DNA from: Zygnema cylindricum | Lineage: Eukaryota > Streptophyta > Zygnematophyceae > Zygnematales > Zygnemataceae | NCBI GenBank assembly: GCA_037447655.1 | Contig: JBBHKE010001576.1 | Location: 186,001 to 250,000 of the forward strand | Reading direction: 5' to 3' | Length of the DNA: 64,000 nt | Part shown: piece by piece, positions 24,044-35,700 of the stretch | How positions within the stretch are numbered: the stretch's first letter is position 1 | Layout: every line of letters begins with the position of its first letter | The notes under the pieces: generated by a model | Seen by the model: the letters and a program-made list of their open reading frames with translations, nothing else | Databases searched by the model: none | Told to the model about the DNA's origin: nothing | Position numbers and translations under genes: made by a program

Positions 24044-27000
24044 TCAAACGAGCTGTTTCTCTTCTTCCAGTTCCTTAACTTCGTCCAACTTGTCCCCAAT
24101 TTGTTTACGGAGCTCCTCCCTCCATAGCTCCTCACGGTTTTCCTGTTCTTCCTCCTCAGCCTGTAAAATACAACAATAGCTATAAGATTATTCAGTCTTA
24201 TAAGAAATTCATGACCTAAGATTTCTTGTGCCAAAAAGGGAACGAAAGAAAAACATTTGGACAAAAAATCATTTTAAAGACCACCTTGGACCGATAGCTC
24301 AAAGAAAACTGTATTCCTGAACAAACATAATGCCAAAATATCCACTCTAAAAAATTTATCTGGAGAAGGATAAAAAAGGGGCATGCATGTCTCAATGTGA
24401 CGCTGTCCCTAACCTAAGTTAAGACACCTCGTATAATAAAAGTCATGGGCGAATCAAAGGATGGCAAATTCTTTATTAGTAAATACAACGTCAATGGAAG
24501 TCATAGGGTGTTTTTACTCTTGTTATTAGACGTAAAAGAAACTAGTTTATGGCTTCTGTGTAAGGCAGACTCATAAACCCTCCAGTGAGCACACTCAGAA
24601 AACATCAGAAATCTTACCCTTGTGTAGATCCAGTGCTGTGTACCATTTCCTCCAGCATTGCGATATTCATCACTCTCATAGTATGGGTCCTGCAAAACAA
24701 ACCCAATACAGCATAAGCATGACGCTTTGGAGAGCAAAAATTACAAGAAATAAATAAGCAACAAAAAATAAATACCGAGAAACTATGGGCAGAAGTCCAA
24801 CGCAAACTGTGTAAACAGACAAAACCTTCCTCTCAAAATTAGAAAAACTTAAACAATGGCACACTAGACATCCTGCTGGAGCTGCTCTTAAGTTTCATCT
24901 TTTTTCCTCATTGACTTCTTTAGTCAGAAAAGAGCCATCTGCCATCATTGCCATGATTGAAAAGAGCCTCGTTGCCATCATTTTATTTGGTATGTGATAA
25001 TGAGAGAACAGTTTAGACAAAAACAGTGAATCGTAACTTATGACAAACAATAATAATGTGGTAAATATGAAGTCATTCTTCTGATCATGAGCCTGTCCGT
25101 TGCGCCATCCTACTGAAATGGGTAAACCTATGTAGATAAAAAAATTCCAGTGTTCTCTCACTTCATGAGATGTGTATGGTGTCCAAAATACCTGTAATTT
25201 TTTTACGACGAACCTATGAAATAAATGAAAAAACAAGGCTGAAAAGGCTTTATCATTGACACACTGTTCGGTTTTAGCATTTCATGACTTGAGTCTATAA
25301 CATCCCCGCTCAACACAGATAACAGACAAACAAACACCTTACATCCTTGTAAGAGTTAAGATGTTTTCCACCTCTCAAGTTTCCAATTTTTCTTAGGCAT
25401 ATCACACGGTAAGATCTTTCGATTGGGCCACTTCTAGCAAAACCCTCGATGATAAAAGACGAGCTAAAGAACAGGCTATAAGGTTACCAAAGTTAACTCT
25501 AGCATTGAAGGTCCAACAGACACCTACATACTGATAACGTAAGGGAAAAAAGAAAAATAACCTTTTAAGCTATTCCAGTAATAAATGAAAAAACAAGGCT
25601 GAAAAGGCTTTATCATTGACACACTGTTCGGTTTTAGCATTTCATGACTTGAGTCTATAACATCCCCGCTCAACACAGATAACAGACAAACAAACACCTT
25701 ACATCCTTGTAAGAGTTAAGATGTTTTCCACCTCTCAAGTTTCCAATTTTTCTTAGGCATATCACACGGTAAGATCTTTCGATTGGGCCACTTCTAGCAA
25801 AACCCTCGATGATAAAAGACGAGCTAAAGAACAGGCTATAAGGTTACCAAAGTTAACTCTAGCATTGAAGGTCCAACAGACACCTACATACTGATAATGT
25901 AAGGGAAAAAAGAAAAATAACCTTTTAAGCTATTCCAGTAAAGGTACACGGGAGGGAACAACAGAAACTTACATTCATAGAAGCAAACACAACAGCACCC
26001 CATGAAAACACACAGACAAAGATCATATCTGCATATCCATCCCCTCCAATAACCTGGTTAATGAAGCCCATCAAAAAGGTATTCGGCAAATTCATTCTTC
26101 TCCACTCCTGTTCCCCTTCAATTTCATTAAATACACATGAACAATTTACTGCATATATAGTGCCCTCATATGTAAAGTTGCAACTGAGTATCCATGAGAT
26201 ACTTCAAACTGACGAGATGACAAGATGATCGACTGATCAACTGAGACAACTGAGACTGATGAATGACTGACTGACTCGGGACTGACTCTGACTCTGACTT
26301 CTGACTTCTGTCTGTCTGATCGACTGCGATTGAGTGCAATAACAAGTCGTTAAAACATAACTACCTCATGTAAACCGCTCATGCAAAGAACCACAGAGAC
26401 CAGGTAATACTCACAGAAAGCCTTAAGCGAGATTTCTGACAAGGTCCAGTCGCTACGAAATGTCTCCATAGGAATTGCTCTTGGAAGTTCGGCTTCGACA
26501 AAGGCTAACATCAATGGCAGAAGGGCAATTGCAGTAGACATAAGACGAATTTCTGTTGCCTTTTGTGACCGTTGCACATTCTGCACCATGACAAAACATG
26601 GTAAGAAAATGATAAAAATCCTTCATTATGCAACTTCAACGTCTGTTGCAATGTGCACTTTGAAGCCTAAAACTTTGCCATTCATGTGCATCTCTCCAAA
26701 CGAATTAGCACTTAGACATTAAATGATGAGCAACAAACCTTACAGAACAACTTTATGAATGAAACTCAAAGGTGGTTTCAAAAAATGGCAAGCAAAGAAA
26801 CTAAACTATTTCATCAACAGAAACTGTAGAAATACCAGCCCAAGCCTTTGGAAAGGTTCTGTGTTGACCTTGGTTGTTTTGTCGGTTGGCTGTTGGCTCG
26901 CACGGATGCACAGAGAAGGAAAGGCCTGGTCAAATGTCACACAGCCAAAGCTCCCAGTTCAGACCGTGAATAGAAATACTACTGTACAGTAAGTACTTGG

Positions 27001-28726
27001 TACAAATTATTGACTGAAAGTACTGAACAGTATCTTACACAACCTGCGCCACTGTGGCAGTACTGTGTGTCACAAAGGTTTACAAATTTTAAGGCCTTCC
27101 AATGTGATGTCCGTTTTAATTAGAGTAACTCCGCCTGTTGAGGAAGGAGGACGATATGTAGAGGAAGCGGACGATATGTAGAGGAAGAGGACGATGTGCC
27201 ATGATGACAATTAGTAAATTCATTTGCCGTATTAGATAGAATACTTACTTTGCACCATATATATTTGAAATACGTAAAGCACAAAAAAATATTAATAGAG
27301 TAAGTACATTTTGTTCTATGTGTAGTTCAAATGTATGAAAACTATTGGAAGCAAGATACGTGGTTACCCCATAGAATATGTGTATATGGTATAATACACG
27401 TATACTATGGGGTAACCACATATAGAATACCCAACTGGTTTCACAGATTTGATGATTGAGACCACACCGTAAATCGCAATTACAGTTATAAGAGTTAGAA
27501 TAACAAATATTTAGGAAGTGTTCATAATTGCATTTCCGGTCTACATAATGTGGACAATTGTAGACTGCAAAATACTTAGCGTTAAAAAAAAAAAAATAGT
27601 GTTAATAACGCTAGTTTGTGTCCAAAGGGCAAAAAAAAAAAACGGAACATCATTGGTGTCATTAACGCTATTAAAGATTCACACTGTACTATACTCCTCT
27701 CCCTCCTTTTTTATAAGTGAGCCTAATCCAAAGACAAGCAAACGAACAAGACCCACACGCACACAAATCATAAACAGATACACAAACACATCCACCTTGA
27801 AATTAAACAAAAAGAGACGTATCAACCAGCCAAGGCTTTTTCAAAATTTCCACTCTCCAGTTCTGTCAGCCTTTCTCTACACCCACGCACTTTGCTTTCC
27901 ATTCTCGTTCTGTCCAATGCAACATATTGCTCGCCCAGGGTCTAACATAACAAATGTACACTCTTGCAGAGACAACTGTATTTCTTCCCCTCACTCTCTC
28001 CCCCCCTCTCTCCCTCTGTCCTCAGATATTCTGCAAGTCCCATCCCTCCTCGCCAACAACTACATTACTGTCCCCTCTTTAAAAGAATGACATCACTGTC
28101 ATCATTGACCTCCTTTCTCCTTAAAAGTCCACAGTCTCCTTTCCGTTCTCTGTCCTTGCTGTCCATTTTAACCGATCAAACCCTAAGACCACCCAGGACA
28201 AGGAACACACAGGAACCGCGACACAATGTCCACCGGCATATATACTGACATAATATTAATGCGAACATAATATGTAAATGCGAATAATATAAACACAGTC
28301 AGCATGATACATAAATAAACACGATATAAACACATAATATACATAAGAGTACATGATGTAGACATAATATATACATAAAAACTTCCTTTAAACAGGTCTT
28401 GTCCAATTGAATGAACGTCAATGGAATTATTGACCCATGCCATTAGGGAGAAAGTGCGCACAAAAAACAGAGAAGGAGAGAAGGAGAGCATAAAAGGAAA
28501 AAAAAGATAAAGGGCCAACAAAAAGGCCATTTGACAAAACACAACTCCTCACCTTGCTGGTTGATGCAGCTGCAGATAATCTGCTGGCTGCCACGTGGCA
28601 AGCAAGAGCAGGAGACAATCGTAGAAGTGAACAAGAAGGAGAAGAAACAGATCGGACGGTCATGGTATTCCTTAGGGTTTTGACATGAATGACTCCAGAT
28701 CCAATGACCGCATTAGCAGCAGCCAT
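24044..28726 (-). CDS. Small chloroplast-targeted membrane protein, five exons, 223 residues; possibly a photosynthetic NDH (PnsB5-like) subunit
   Basis: Exons (minus): 28726-28553, 26580-26415, 26115-25973, 24689-24618, 24160-24044. Phases fit throughout and the total is 672 bp, ending in TGA. Donors are GTGAGG, GTGAGT, GTAAGT and GTAAGA. The N-terminus (MAAANAVIGSG..., Ala/Ser/Arg-rich, few acids) looks like a plastid transit peptide. Residues about 72-92 are hydrophobic (MSTAIALLPLMLAFVEAEL). A second hydrophobic segment (YADMIFVCVFSWGAVVFAS, near 140-160) is preceded by WEQEWRRMNLPNTF. The conserved-looking tail is DPYYESDEYRNAGGNGTQHW followed by a charged helix rich in Glu and Lys (EELWREELRKQIGDKLDEVK). 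The tail and single strong membrane span recall small plant-only thylakoid proteins; PnsB5/NDH18 is my best guess but unverified. Exon 3's acceptor was chosen because it alone keeps the frame open. Confidence 0.72.
25221..25940. repeat. 360-bp tandem duplication in intron 3 of the plastid-protein gene
   Basis: Two head-to-tail copies, 25221-25580 and 25581-25940, have identical length and, read side by side, differ at one base (C at 25538, T at 25898). They lie wholly within intron 3 (25972-24690), so the protein is unaffected. The near identity means a very recent duplication or an assembly duplication. Confidence 0.97.
26220..26335. repeat. ACTG/CTGACT-rich minisatellite in intron 2
   Basis: Degenerate runs of 'gatgactgactgactc' and 'ctgactctgacttctgac' fill about half of the 299-bp intron 2 (26414-26116). 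Confidence 0.8.
27138..27195. repeat. Three-copy 21-bp minisatellite in intron 1
   Basis: The unit GAGGAAGNGGACGATATGTA is repeated three times with small changes. It lies inside the large first intron (28552-26581). Confidence 0.85.
27360..27419. repeat. Hairpin: 26-nt inverted arms with an 8-nt loop
   Basis: Left arm 27360-27385 starts GTGGTTACCCCATAG; right arm 27394-27419 ends CTATGGGGTAACCAC. Two mismatches over 26 pairs and an 8-nt loop. It lies in intron 1 and would be transcribed with that gene. It may be a foldback MITE remnant; a small-RNA precursor is a weaker possibility. Confidence 0.85.
27465..27686. mobile_element. Decayed TA-type MITE in intron 1
   Basis: Left CACCGTAAATCGCAATTACA, right ...AACGCTATTAAAGATTCACA then CTGTA. 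These are degenerate forms of the ends found in the TA-flanked family. The interior has the usual 'ttaataacgct' blocks. Confidence 0.5.
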
Positions 28727-29364
28727 GATTTCCTTTCAGAAAAAACCTGTATAAGGTAAAGATAGGAAATAGGCAAAGAAAAGGGGAGGAAGGGGAGAGA
28801 GATGAATAGACAAAGAGGACGGAGGAAAGTTAACAATAGATAAAAAGCTGTAAAAAGATCAAAGAATTTAAAAAAACAGCTACAAAGTTAGAGACAAAGG
28901 ACTAGGAAATTCTCAGAGGGCTCCCACCTGAGAAAAGAGGCAGTGAAAAATGGCAGCAAGATGCAAAAACGCCACGTGTGAAGAAAAAGATGAAAGAAGT
29001 GATGTAAAATAGCAGCTACTGCCAAAGTTTTAGATAAAGGGAACACGGCAGACGGTCAGAATAAATTTTTTTTCTAACGGTCAATATCTTAAATAGTACT
29101 CCCAATACCTCCACATCTTCTGGGTGATATCGCAACCGTCCGATCAGACTCCCCCTCGTTTTTTTTCAGCAAATACTGTAGTTTTCTGTTTGGTCATCAG
29201 GTCAAAAATGCCGGGCAGGAGAAGTAAAAAGGTTAGGAGGTAAACGACAACGAACAGAAAAGCTCCAAGGCCTATGCATGTTTCACGTAGTCAAGAAAGA
29301 ATATAGTACAGTACTGTAACAGATAAGCGAATAAATGTGACCGTCGGATTGTTTACGAGGTTCA
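28727..29364. other. 5' flank of the plastid-protein gene
   Basis: Purine-rich leader-like sequence (28740-28930), then unremarkable DNA to the hAT element. 'cttagggtttt' at 28671-28681 inside exon 1 is a telo-box-like string on the minus strand (AAAACCCTAAG). No TATA box is clear. Confidence 0.4.
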
Positions 29365-29717
29365 CCGGATACCAGAGGTCGCAAATGGTCAACCGAAACC
29401 GTGACCGACCGTTAACCGACCGCCCCAGCCGGATCCGGAACGGATTCGGTTGCCAAATTTTGGGGATCGGGCGGTTACGGTCGGTTGATTCAACAGGAAA
29501 AAAAACGGTCGGTTACGGTCGGTCAACCAAAAAACCAAAAAAATGAAAATTTTCTACTGTCCCTAGAATCCAACATTCTTGTACTTTGTACTCTTTGGTA
29601 TCGTGGAAGTACGTGACATCATGATTAACGTCGCAAATCTGACACGATACTGTAGTAGCGCTATTCATTTCGCAAATCATAGGGAACGCGACAAAGCGTC
29701 GCAAATATGACACGGTA

Positions 29718-30254
29718 CACCGCCAATCGTTATTAGCGTGTAAGTTTTTTTAGCGTATAAAAATAATTACCGTGGTGTACGCTATTTAAGAATTTGAAAA
29801 TTTTGGAAAAAATCAACATTCTAATTGTTTGGTTATGGTAATTTGGATCTTTGAAAAAAAAAATGTCGGCGAAAACATGCTTACACTAATATAGGTCTCC
29901 ATACAAAATCTGACAAATCATACACAAATCGTACATTCACACGGTCGAAACGCGGCTGTCGGACGAATATGTGCGAGCGGGATTTTTTACGACCTGGTTT
30001 TTTTTCCTTTTTAAAACACACATTCTCATGCGTCCGCGGCTACTAAAACTAATTTATTGTAATTTTTAACTTAAAAAGGTACATTTATGTACGGTCTAAC
30101 ACTAACTGTACACCATTCTATTTAAGAGACAACGTACTGAAAATAACCCTAAATAGGATAAAGAAAAAAATAGAATGAACTACGCTAATGGAGAATAAAA
30201 AAAAAAAAAGCGGGACGGAATTAGTGTACACAACGCTAATAACGACTGGCGGTG
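29718..30254. mobile_element. TA-flanked MITE (537 bp)
   Basis: CACCGCCAATCGTTATTAGC ... GCTAATAACGACTGGCGGTG, with TA on each side. It shares 'taaaaaggtacatttatgta' and 'catgcgtccgcggctactaaa' with 30546-31106, and so belongs to its long subgroup. Confidence 0.78.
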
Positions 30255-30318
30255 TAGTACACTATTCATTTCTCAAATCTTAGGCAACGCGACAAAGCGT
30301 CGCAAATCTGACACGCTA

Positions 30319-30535
30319 CACCGCCAATCGTTATTAGCGTGTAAGTTTTTTTAGCGTATACGAATAATTACATAGTTTACGCTAATTGGGAATTTGAAAA
30401 TTTTCGAAGAAATTGTCTATTCTAATTAGGAATTAGGGTTTTTTTTTTAAATAGTGTGGATAATTCTATTTGAGAATCCAAAAAATAAAAGCGGGACGGA
30501 ATTAGCGTACACAATGCTAATAACGATTGGCGGTG
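30319..30535. mobile_element. TA-flanked MITE (217 bp)
   Basis: CACCGCCAATCGTTATTAGC ... CTAATAACGATTGGCGGTG. The right flank is CA where TA is expected. It is an internally deleted version of the 537-bp copy. Confidence 0.75.
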
Positions 30536-30545
30536 CAGTACACTA

Positions 30546-31106
30546 CACCGCCAATCGTAATTAGCATAGAAGTTTCTTTAGCGTAAATGAAAAATTACCG
30601 TGGTTTATGCTAATTAAAAAACTGAAAGTTTTGAAAAAAAACATACATTCTAATTGCTTAATAATTCTAATTTGGGTCTTTGAAAAAAAAAAATGTCGGT
30701 CGCAAACATGCTTACACTAATATAGGTATTCGTACAAAATCTGACAAATCGTACACAAATCGTACGTTCACACAATCGAAATGTGGTTGCTGAACGAATA
30801 TGTGCGAACATAATATTTGACAAACCGATTAGACCCCCTTTTGAGAGCACACATTTTCATGCGTCCGCGGCTACTAAAACTCATTAATTATACTTTTTCC
30901 ACTTAATAAGGTACAATGTTGTACCGTCTGACACTATCTGTACACCATACTAATTAACTGATGGCGTATTTCCATTTTGTACGGTACTAAAAAATTAACC
31001 CTAAATAGAGTAAAGAAAAAAATAGAATGAACTACGCTAATGGAGAATAATAAAAAAAAAAACGAGACGGAATTAGTGTACACAACGCTAATAACGATTG
31101 GCAATG
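30546..31106. mobile_element. TA-flanked MITE (561 bp)
   Basis: CACCGCCAATCGTAATTAGC ... GCTAATAACGATTGGCAATG, with TA both sides. Colinear with 29718-30254. Confidence 0.75.
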
Positions 31107-31108
31107 TA

Positions 31109-32100
31109 CACAGCAAATCGTTATTAGTGTCAAAGTTTAAATAGTGTTGAAGAAAATTTACCGTAATTGATGCTAATTAAGAATTTGTAATTTTTTCAAA
31201 AAAAGGTGTATTCTAATTCCTTGCGTTTATACCATAGTTCAAAAGTAGGTGATCGACGCATACAATATGCCTATTGTATGAAAACATCTAATATGGCCTT
31301 AAGACCCATATTGTATTGCGAAAATGAAATAAAACAAGAATGTGGTTGAATTACGATGGATCGACAAGAATTAAACGCCATGTCTAAATTTGAAAAAAAA
31401 CGGAAAAAAAAATCTTTTTCTCGGATTTTGGAACTTTTTATTTAAAACGTCAGATTTGGGGGATCTGACGGTCGTAGATGAAAGTGACGATCTAAGAAGA
31501 TCACATGAAAAGCCCATAACACAACTTACGATAGGACTATCGTCAGATTCGCACGATCGGACAGTCGCTGATGAAAGTAGTGATCTAAGAAGATCACAAG
31601 AAAAGCCCGTAACACAACTTACCCTAAAGGCGGCCTACAAAAGGCCTACCAAAAAACGCCTACTTTTGAACTATGGTTTATACTAATTTGAAAACAACAA
31701 AAATGTAATATTCGCCGTACGATTATATACATTAATATATGTATCCGTACATCATATAAGAAGTCGTACGTCGTCGTGAATTTAAAATATCTGTACATGC
31801 TATACTAATTGACGTGTCAGACTAATCCCGTTTTTTTGGGCGCACGTTCCTATGCGAGCGCGTCTGATTTAATTCATTTTTTGTAAATTTTCACTTGAAA
31901 AGGTACAACTATGTACGGTCTGACGTTGACCGTACACCACACTATCTATGTTTTATTGTACTTTCAATTTTTACGCTATTTTGTACGGTACCCTAATTAA
32001 CGTCAAGGAAAAATTAAAATAATGTATCGTATTTGAGGAAAAAAATCAGAATTTTAAGAACCCAAATTAGTGACTTTGACACTAATAACGATTCGCGGTG
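31109..32100. mobile_element. TA-flanked MITE interrupted by an hAT MITE
   Basis: CACAGCAAATCGTTATTAGT ... CTAATAACGATTCGCGGTG. Colinear with the split copy at 14223-18491 once 31233-31683 is removed. It shares its left TA with the previous element, so the two lie back to back. Confidence 0.75.
31233..31675. mobile_element. hAT-type MITE, CATAGTTCAAAAG family, inverted copy
   Basis: CATAGTTCAAAAGTAGGTG ... CTACTTTTGAACTATG, with perfect 8-bp duplications GTTTATAC at 31225-31232 and 31676-31683. The same internal duplicated blocks as 11378-11833 appear here in the opposite order ('cgatctaagaagatcac' twice). Confidence 0.85.
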
Positions 32101-32157
32101 TATTCATTTCGGAAACCTTAAGGAACGCGACAAAGCGTCGCCAATCTAACACGGTAC

Positions 32158-32705
32158 ACCGTCAATCGCTATTAGAGTAAAGGAATAAATAGCGTAAAAA
32201 AAAAATTAGAGTTATTAACACTAATCGGGAATTATTTTTTTTTGAAAAAAAATATATATACTAATTAATCCCTAACTGTAATTTGGGTTGTCCAGAATAA
32301 TAAATACCCGCCCTTAAAATGTTTACAGTAATATGTGTATCCGTACAAATTCTGACAATTCGTACGTCGTCGCGTTGTTCACACGGTCGACGGACGAACA
32401 TATGAGAACGCAATTTTTTTCGACGAGTTTGCGCCTCTTTCTTCCATTGCACATTCACATGTGTGCGCAATAATGTTAAGTGTCTTTTTATGCCTTTGTA
32501 ATTCAAAAAGTACCAATTCGTACGAAAAAACTATGTCCGTACGCCACACTATTTCCATCGAAGTGTACTTTCATTATTAACGCTAATTGAAAAAAAACTT
32601 AATTAGAATAATGGAAAAAATAGTATCATTGATTGTATTTCGGGTTTTTTTTTTTGAAAAAAAGGCACCGAATTGGCGTTATATACTCTAATAGCGATTG
32701 ACGGT
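32158..32705. mobile_element. TA-flanked MITE (548 bp)
   Basis: CACCGTCAATCGCTATTAGA ... CTAATAGCGATTGACGGTG, with TA on both sides. The interior diverges from the 29718 group but keeps 'catgtgtgcgc' and 'aaaaagtaccaattcgtac'. Confidence 0.75.
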
Positions 32706-33153
32706 GTAGTACACTTTTCATTTCGAAAATTTTAGGCAACACGACAAAGCGTCGCAAATCTGACACGGTAGTACACTATTCATTTCACAAATCTTAGGAA
32801 ACGCGACAAAGCGTCGCAAATCTGACACAGTAATAACACTATTCATTTCGCAAATCTTAGGGAACGCGACAAATCGTAATTATTGGTTTATTCGTCCGTT
32901 GTACATTGGCTAACTTTGTACTTTTTCCGTTACGGGCGGGCACGGTTAGTCGCGAAAAATCGAGATTCGGTTAATTTTTATTTTCGTAAACGTCGGTTAG
33001 TTAACGGTTAGCAATTTTGGAGCGTGACATAACTCGGTCGAGCGTCGGTTACTCAGATTTAAAAAAAAAAAAAACGGTCGGTTTCGGTTATGTAAAATTT
33101 TGACTTTTGCGACCTTTGCCGGATATGAGTCAGAATTTGTCATGAGCATTTCA

Positions 33154-33592
33154 TAGTGTTGTATATCGTTGAAAAACTTATCGCGATAAAACAGCTACCG
33201 GATATCTATCAGTTATCAAACGATGGAGGGTCCCGATATATCGCTCCAGACCAACAAATTCCTTATCGGCGATAAGTGAAAAAAAATATAGTACGCTATA
33301 TAGAAGTAATATATTTTTCGTTGTGTATAGCGTCGCATGCCACGTGTGACAACATGTTCGGTACTCTGTAAAACGGAAGAACGAGAAGATCAGCTCAACG
33401 ACATAAACCGTATATTTGTACGCCATCAACCGTACAATTATCGCCGATGGTTATCGCGATAAAAAATTAGATAAACACCAATTTCACATCTCGATGACAA
33501 AGGTACCGATGTATCCCAACAAATTTATTATCAATGTGCCAAAAAAAAGGGCATATCGGTTATCGACCAATGGCTACCGATATACAACACTA
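33154..33592. mobile_element. hAT-like MITE with CGATA-rich termini
   Basis: TAGTGTTGTATATCG ... CGATATACAACACTA, with GATAT/CGCGATAA motifs throughout. It is the reverse-orientation relative of 39137-39604 ('aacaaattccttatcggcgataagtg', 'gtcgcatgccacgtgtgacaa'). Flanking octamers GCATTTCA and ACGCTTCA match at five of eight. Confidence 0.65.
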
Positions 33593-34279
33593 ACGCTTCA
33601 TATTGTCAACGGTTCACCCGCTCCTCAACGTGCCGATGTGCCGATGCAAAATGACGATCTTTGCAATACCAAAAACTAATCGAAAGTACTTGATATGCCA
33701 CTTCTGTTGTATCGAAGCATCTGATAATATTTTGCTAATATGTTTAAAAGTGTCGATAAATCAGTTTAACAACTTGTTGGGAACCATAGTTGTTCAATTC
33801 GTACGAATTTGGACTTTTTTACAATTTTCACGTAGTATTCGTTGCTTTTATACTTTTCGCAAAATCTATATGTTTTTTGTTGTACGGATCTGCATCGATT
33901 TTTAAAAAAAGAGACATTACATCATTTACGCGCACGAAGTTTGAATATGTTTAGAAGAATCATCTTTTACAAGAAAGTCGTTGAAGAAGCTGCCATAGAA
34001 AGTAGCCATTAAAATTGCCATTGAAGTCGCCTTTGAAGCTTACACGAACCTCACCACAAGCATCTATGCATAAGCCTCGAGAAATAGAGTTGGAGCATGT
34101 TAAGGCTCCAAACGTTGGGCTACTTGGGAACAATAGAATATGTATATGCATATTTTATGTACCTATTTCAGCTTCGAATACAATGATCAAGCCACTAGGA
34201 TTAAAAACCACATTATTGTTAATGAAAATACTGGAGCTATTAGAGCTTACAATTGATGTTCGGATGAGGTGAAAGCGCA

Positions 34280-35700
34280 GTTAATTTCATTAGAAACCGA
34301 AAAGTCTTGTCATGGCTCTGAAAAACGTGTAATATCCAATCTGGGTGAACTCACTGGAATTCACGCGGGGTCTAGTTGGAACAATAAGGTACAAGGTGTC
34401 TAAACAAAAATAACAAATTATTTTAAAAAGCGTATCAATAAAGAGGTAGATGTAGCATGGGCCAAGGTTTTCTTCACCAATGGTTGTCGTTCAAACTATT
34501 TCATGACCCCTATTTTAAGGTACCGCTGAAGAAGATCGAGGAGATAGGAGGGTCTTACAAGCTACTTTACCTCAATGCCATGAGAACTCGTATTTGTCTG
34601 AGACCAAGGTAATGGTAAAAACGATTTAGCGAGCTACATGAAGACAACAAAAGTCACTAGTTCCTCGGTCATATCAAACGATAAGACAACTATTTGTGAA
34701 ACGCATCTTGTTGGTATTTTAGTTGTCACCCCCAAGGGTGACATGTTTCTCACGGCGGAAGACACTAGTGGGCAAATTAAGGTTGCCGCATAGGCATACA
34801 AGGTATTGGAGAAGGGAGTTTTTGCGGTAGGGGTCGAGTATGTGGTGCAAGTTGTGACGAGTTGTGTTATTGTAAACAATGTTGCATCCTCAATGGTCAT
34901 AAGTAAGTACCTTTTAATCACGTGGACACCATGATCTACCCACGTATTACACTTGATGTGGGAGAATTGAAGCAAGTTGACATTTATTTCAACACATGGC
35001 AGAGAGGCAAAAGAGGTGTTGAAATTCATTGTAATTCATAATATGAGTGGGGTCATGTTCAACAAGATCTTTGCACTTCAACATTTCAGAACCTAGAAAA
35101 ACCAAGGTTTGTGAGAAATTTTTTCATGTTCCGAAGGATTTTACAGGTGAAGGAGAGCTTTGAGTGCCTAATGTTTAATGATGGTTTCAAACAGTGGATG
35201 GGCAAGGCTACATGTAAGTTTAAAGTGAGCTCGGAGATTTAGATAAGTGACGGAGGTTGTGACATTTTCAATGTCTATGGTGTGGTTTATGAGGGAGTCA
35301 ATCAAAGGGTTTTCGAATGTAAGGAGGGTTCAATATTGTTTTTACATAATTAGGCGGTCATTGCATAAGTTATTCATAAATGGAGGAGAAAGAAATAATG
35401 TTGGTCGACAAATTTTGATGGAGCTGAAGCCATCTTGGATGGCCAGATAAGAGATGGCACATACGCTCATGTAGCTGATCGGATTTATACTCGACCTCGA
35501 ACAAATAAGTGTCGCTTAGAGGCAACATTCAAATGCAAGAGGAATAGATGGCTTCCAAACAATGTTTGCAATGACGTTACCAAATGTCGAGGATTGGGCC
35601 CACGTTAAGCTGTCTAACTGTAGAGGTTTTGAGTGTGTTTTTGGTAGCGAGGTAATAAAAGTTTACGCTTTGTAGATGCCAAAATAGCAGCGGTGATAGT
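34280..35700 (+). pseudogene. Decayed plant hAT transposase (DUF659 type)
   Basis: Several in-order pieces match plant DUF659/hAT transposases across frameshifts and stops. First EVDVAWAKVFFTNG (about 34445-34490), then FHDPYFKVPLKKIEEIGGSY (about 34498-34557). Then comes a strand-rich block, GDMFLTAEDTSGQIKVAA (about 34738-34791), in which 'DTSG' is the usual signature, followed by VGVEYVVQVVTS. Then RFVRNFFMFRRILQVKESFE (about 35109-35168), the typical 'TRFvrnFlml' motif. Later pieces are too degraded to read. Cut-and-paste transposase of an Ac/Tip100-like element; dead. Element ends were not found. I list the motifs without reconstructing the protein. Confidence 0.78.

Larger units (their letters stand above)
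29656..32877. repeat. 60-bp tandem repeat array interrupted by MITEs
   Basis: The unit reads 'actattcatttcgcaaatc', 'ttagggaacgcgacaaagcg', 'tcgcaaatctgacacggta'. Recognisable copies: 29660-29717, 30257-30318, 32101-32157, 32706-32769, 32770-32832, 32833-32877. In the first three the final TA is occupied by a MITE, whereas the last three are intact and adjacent. A single unit-like block occurs in the related element at 36890-36970. Confidence 0.78.
29373..33118. mobile_element. hAT-like element (CAGAGGTCGCAAA ends) swollen by nested MITEs
   Basis: Left end CAGAGGTCGCAAATGGTCAA, right end ...GACTTTTGCGACCTTTG. Flanking octamers CCGGATAC (29365-29372) and CCGGATAT (33119-33126) agree at seven of eight bases. 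The first 300 bp aligns with the left end of 36638-40349 ('ggatccggaacggattcggt', 'gacatcatgatta'). The body between 29640 and 32880 is a 60-bp tandem repeat carrying five TA-type MITEs, one of which carries a hAT MITE. Confidence 0.65.

Noticed and set aside
27518-28248. Plus-strand frames of 190 and 94 codons
   Set aside because: They overlap intron 1 of the well-supported minus-strand gene, have biased composition and show no motif.
29656-32877. Repeats separated by unique-looking inserts, superficially CRISPR-like
   Set aside because: The inserts are hundreds of bases, have inverted ends and belong to a MITE family; the genome is eukaryotic.
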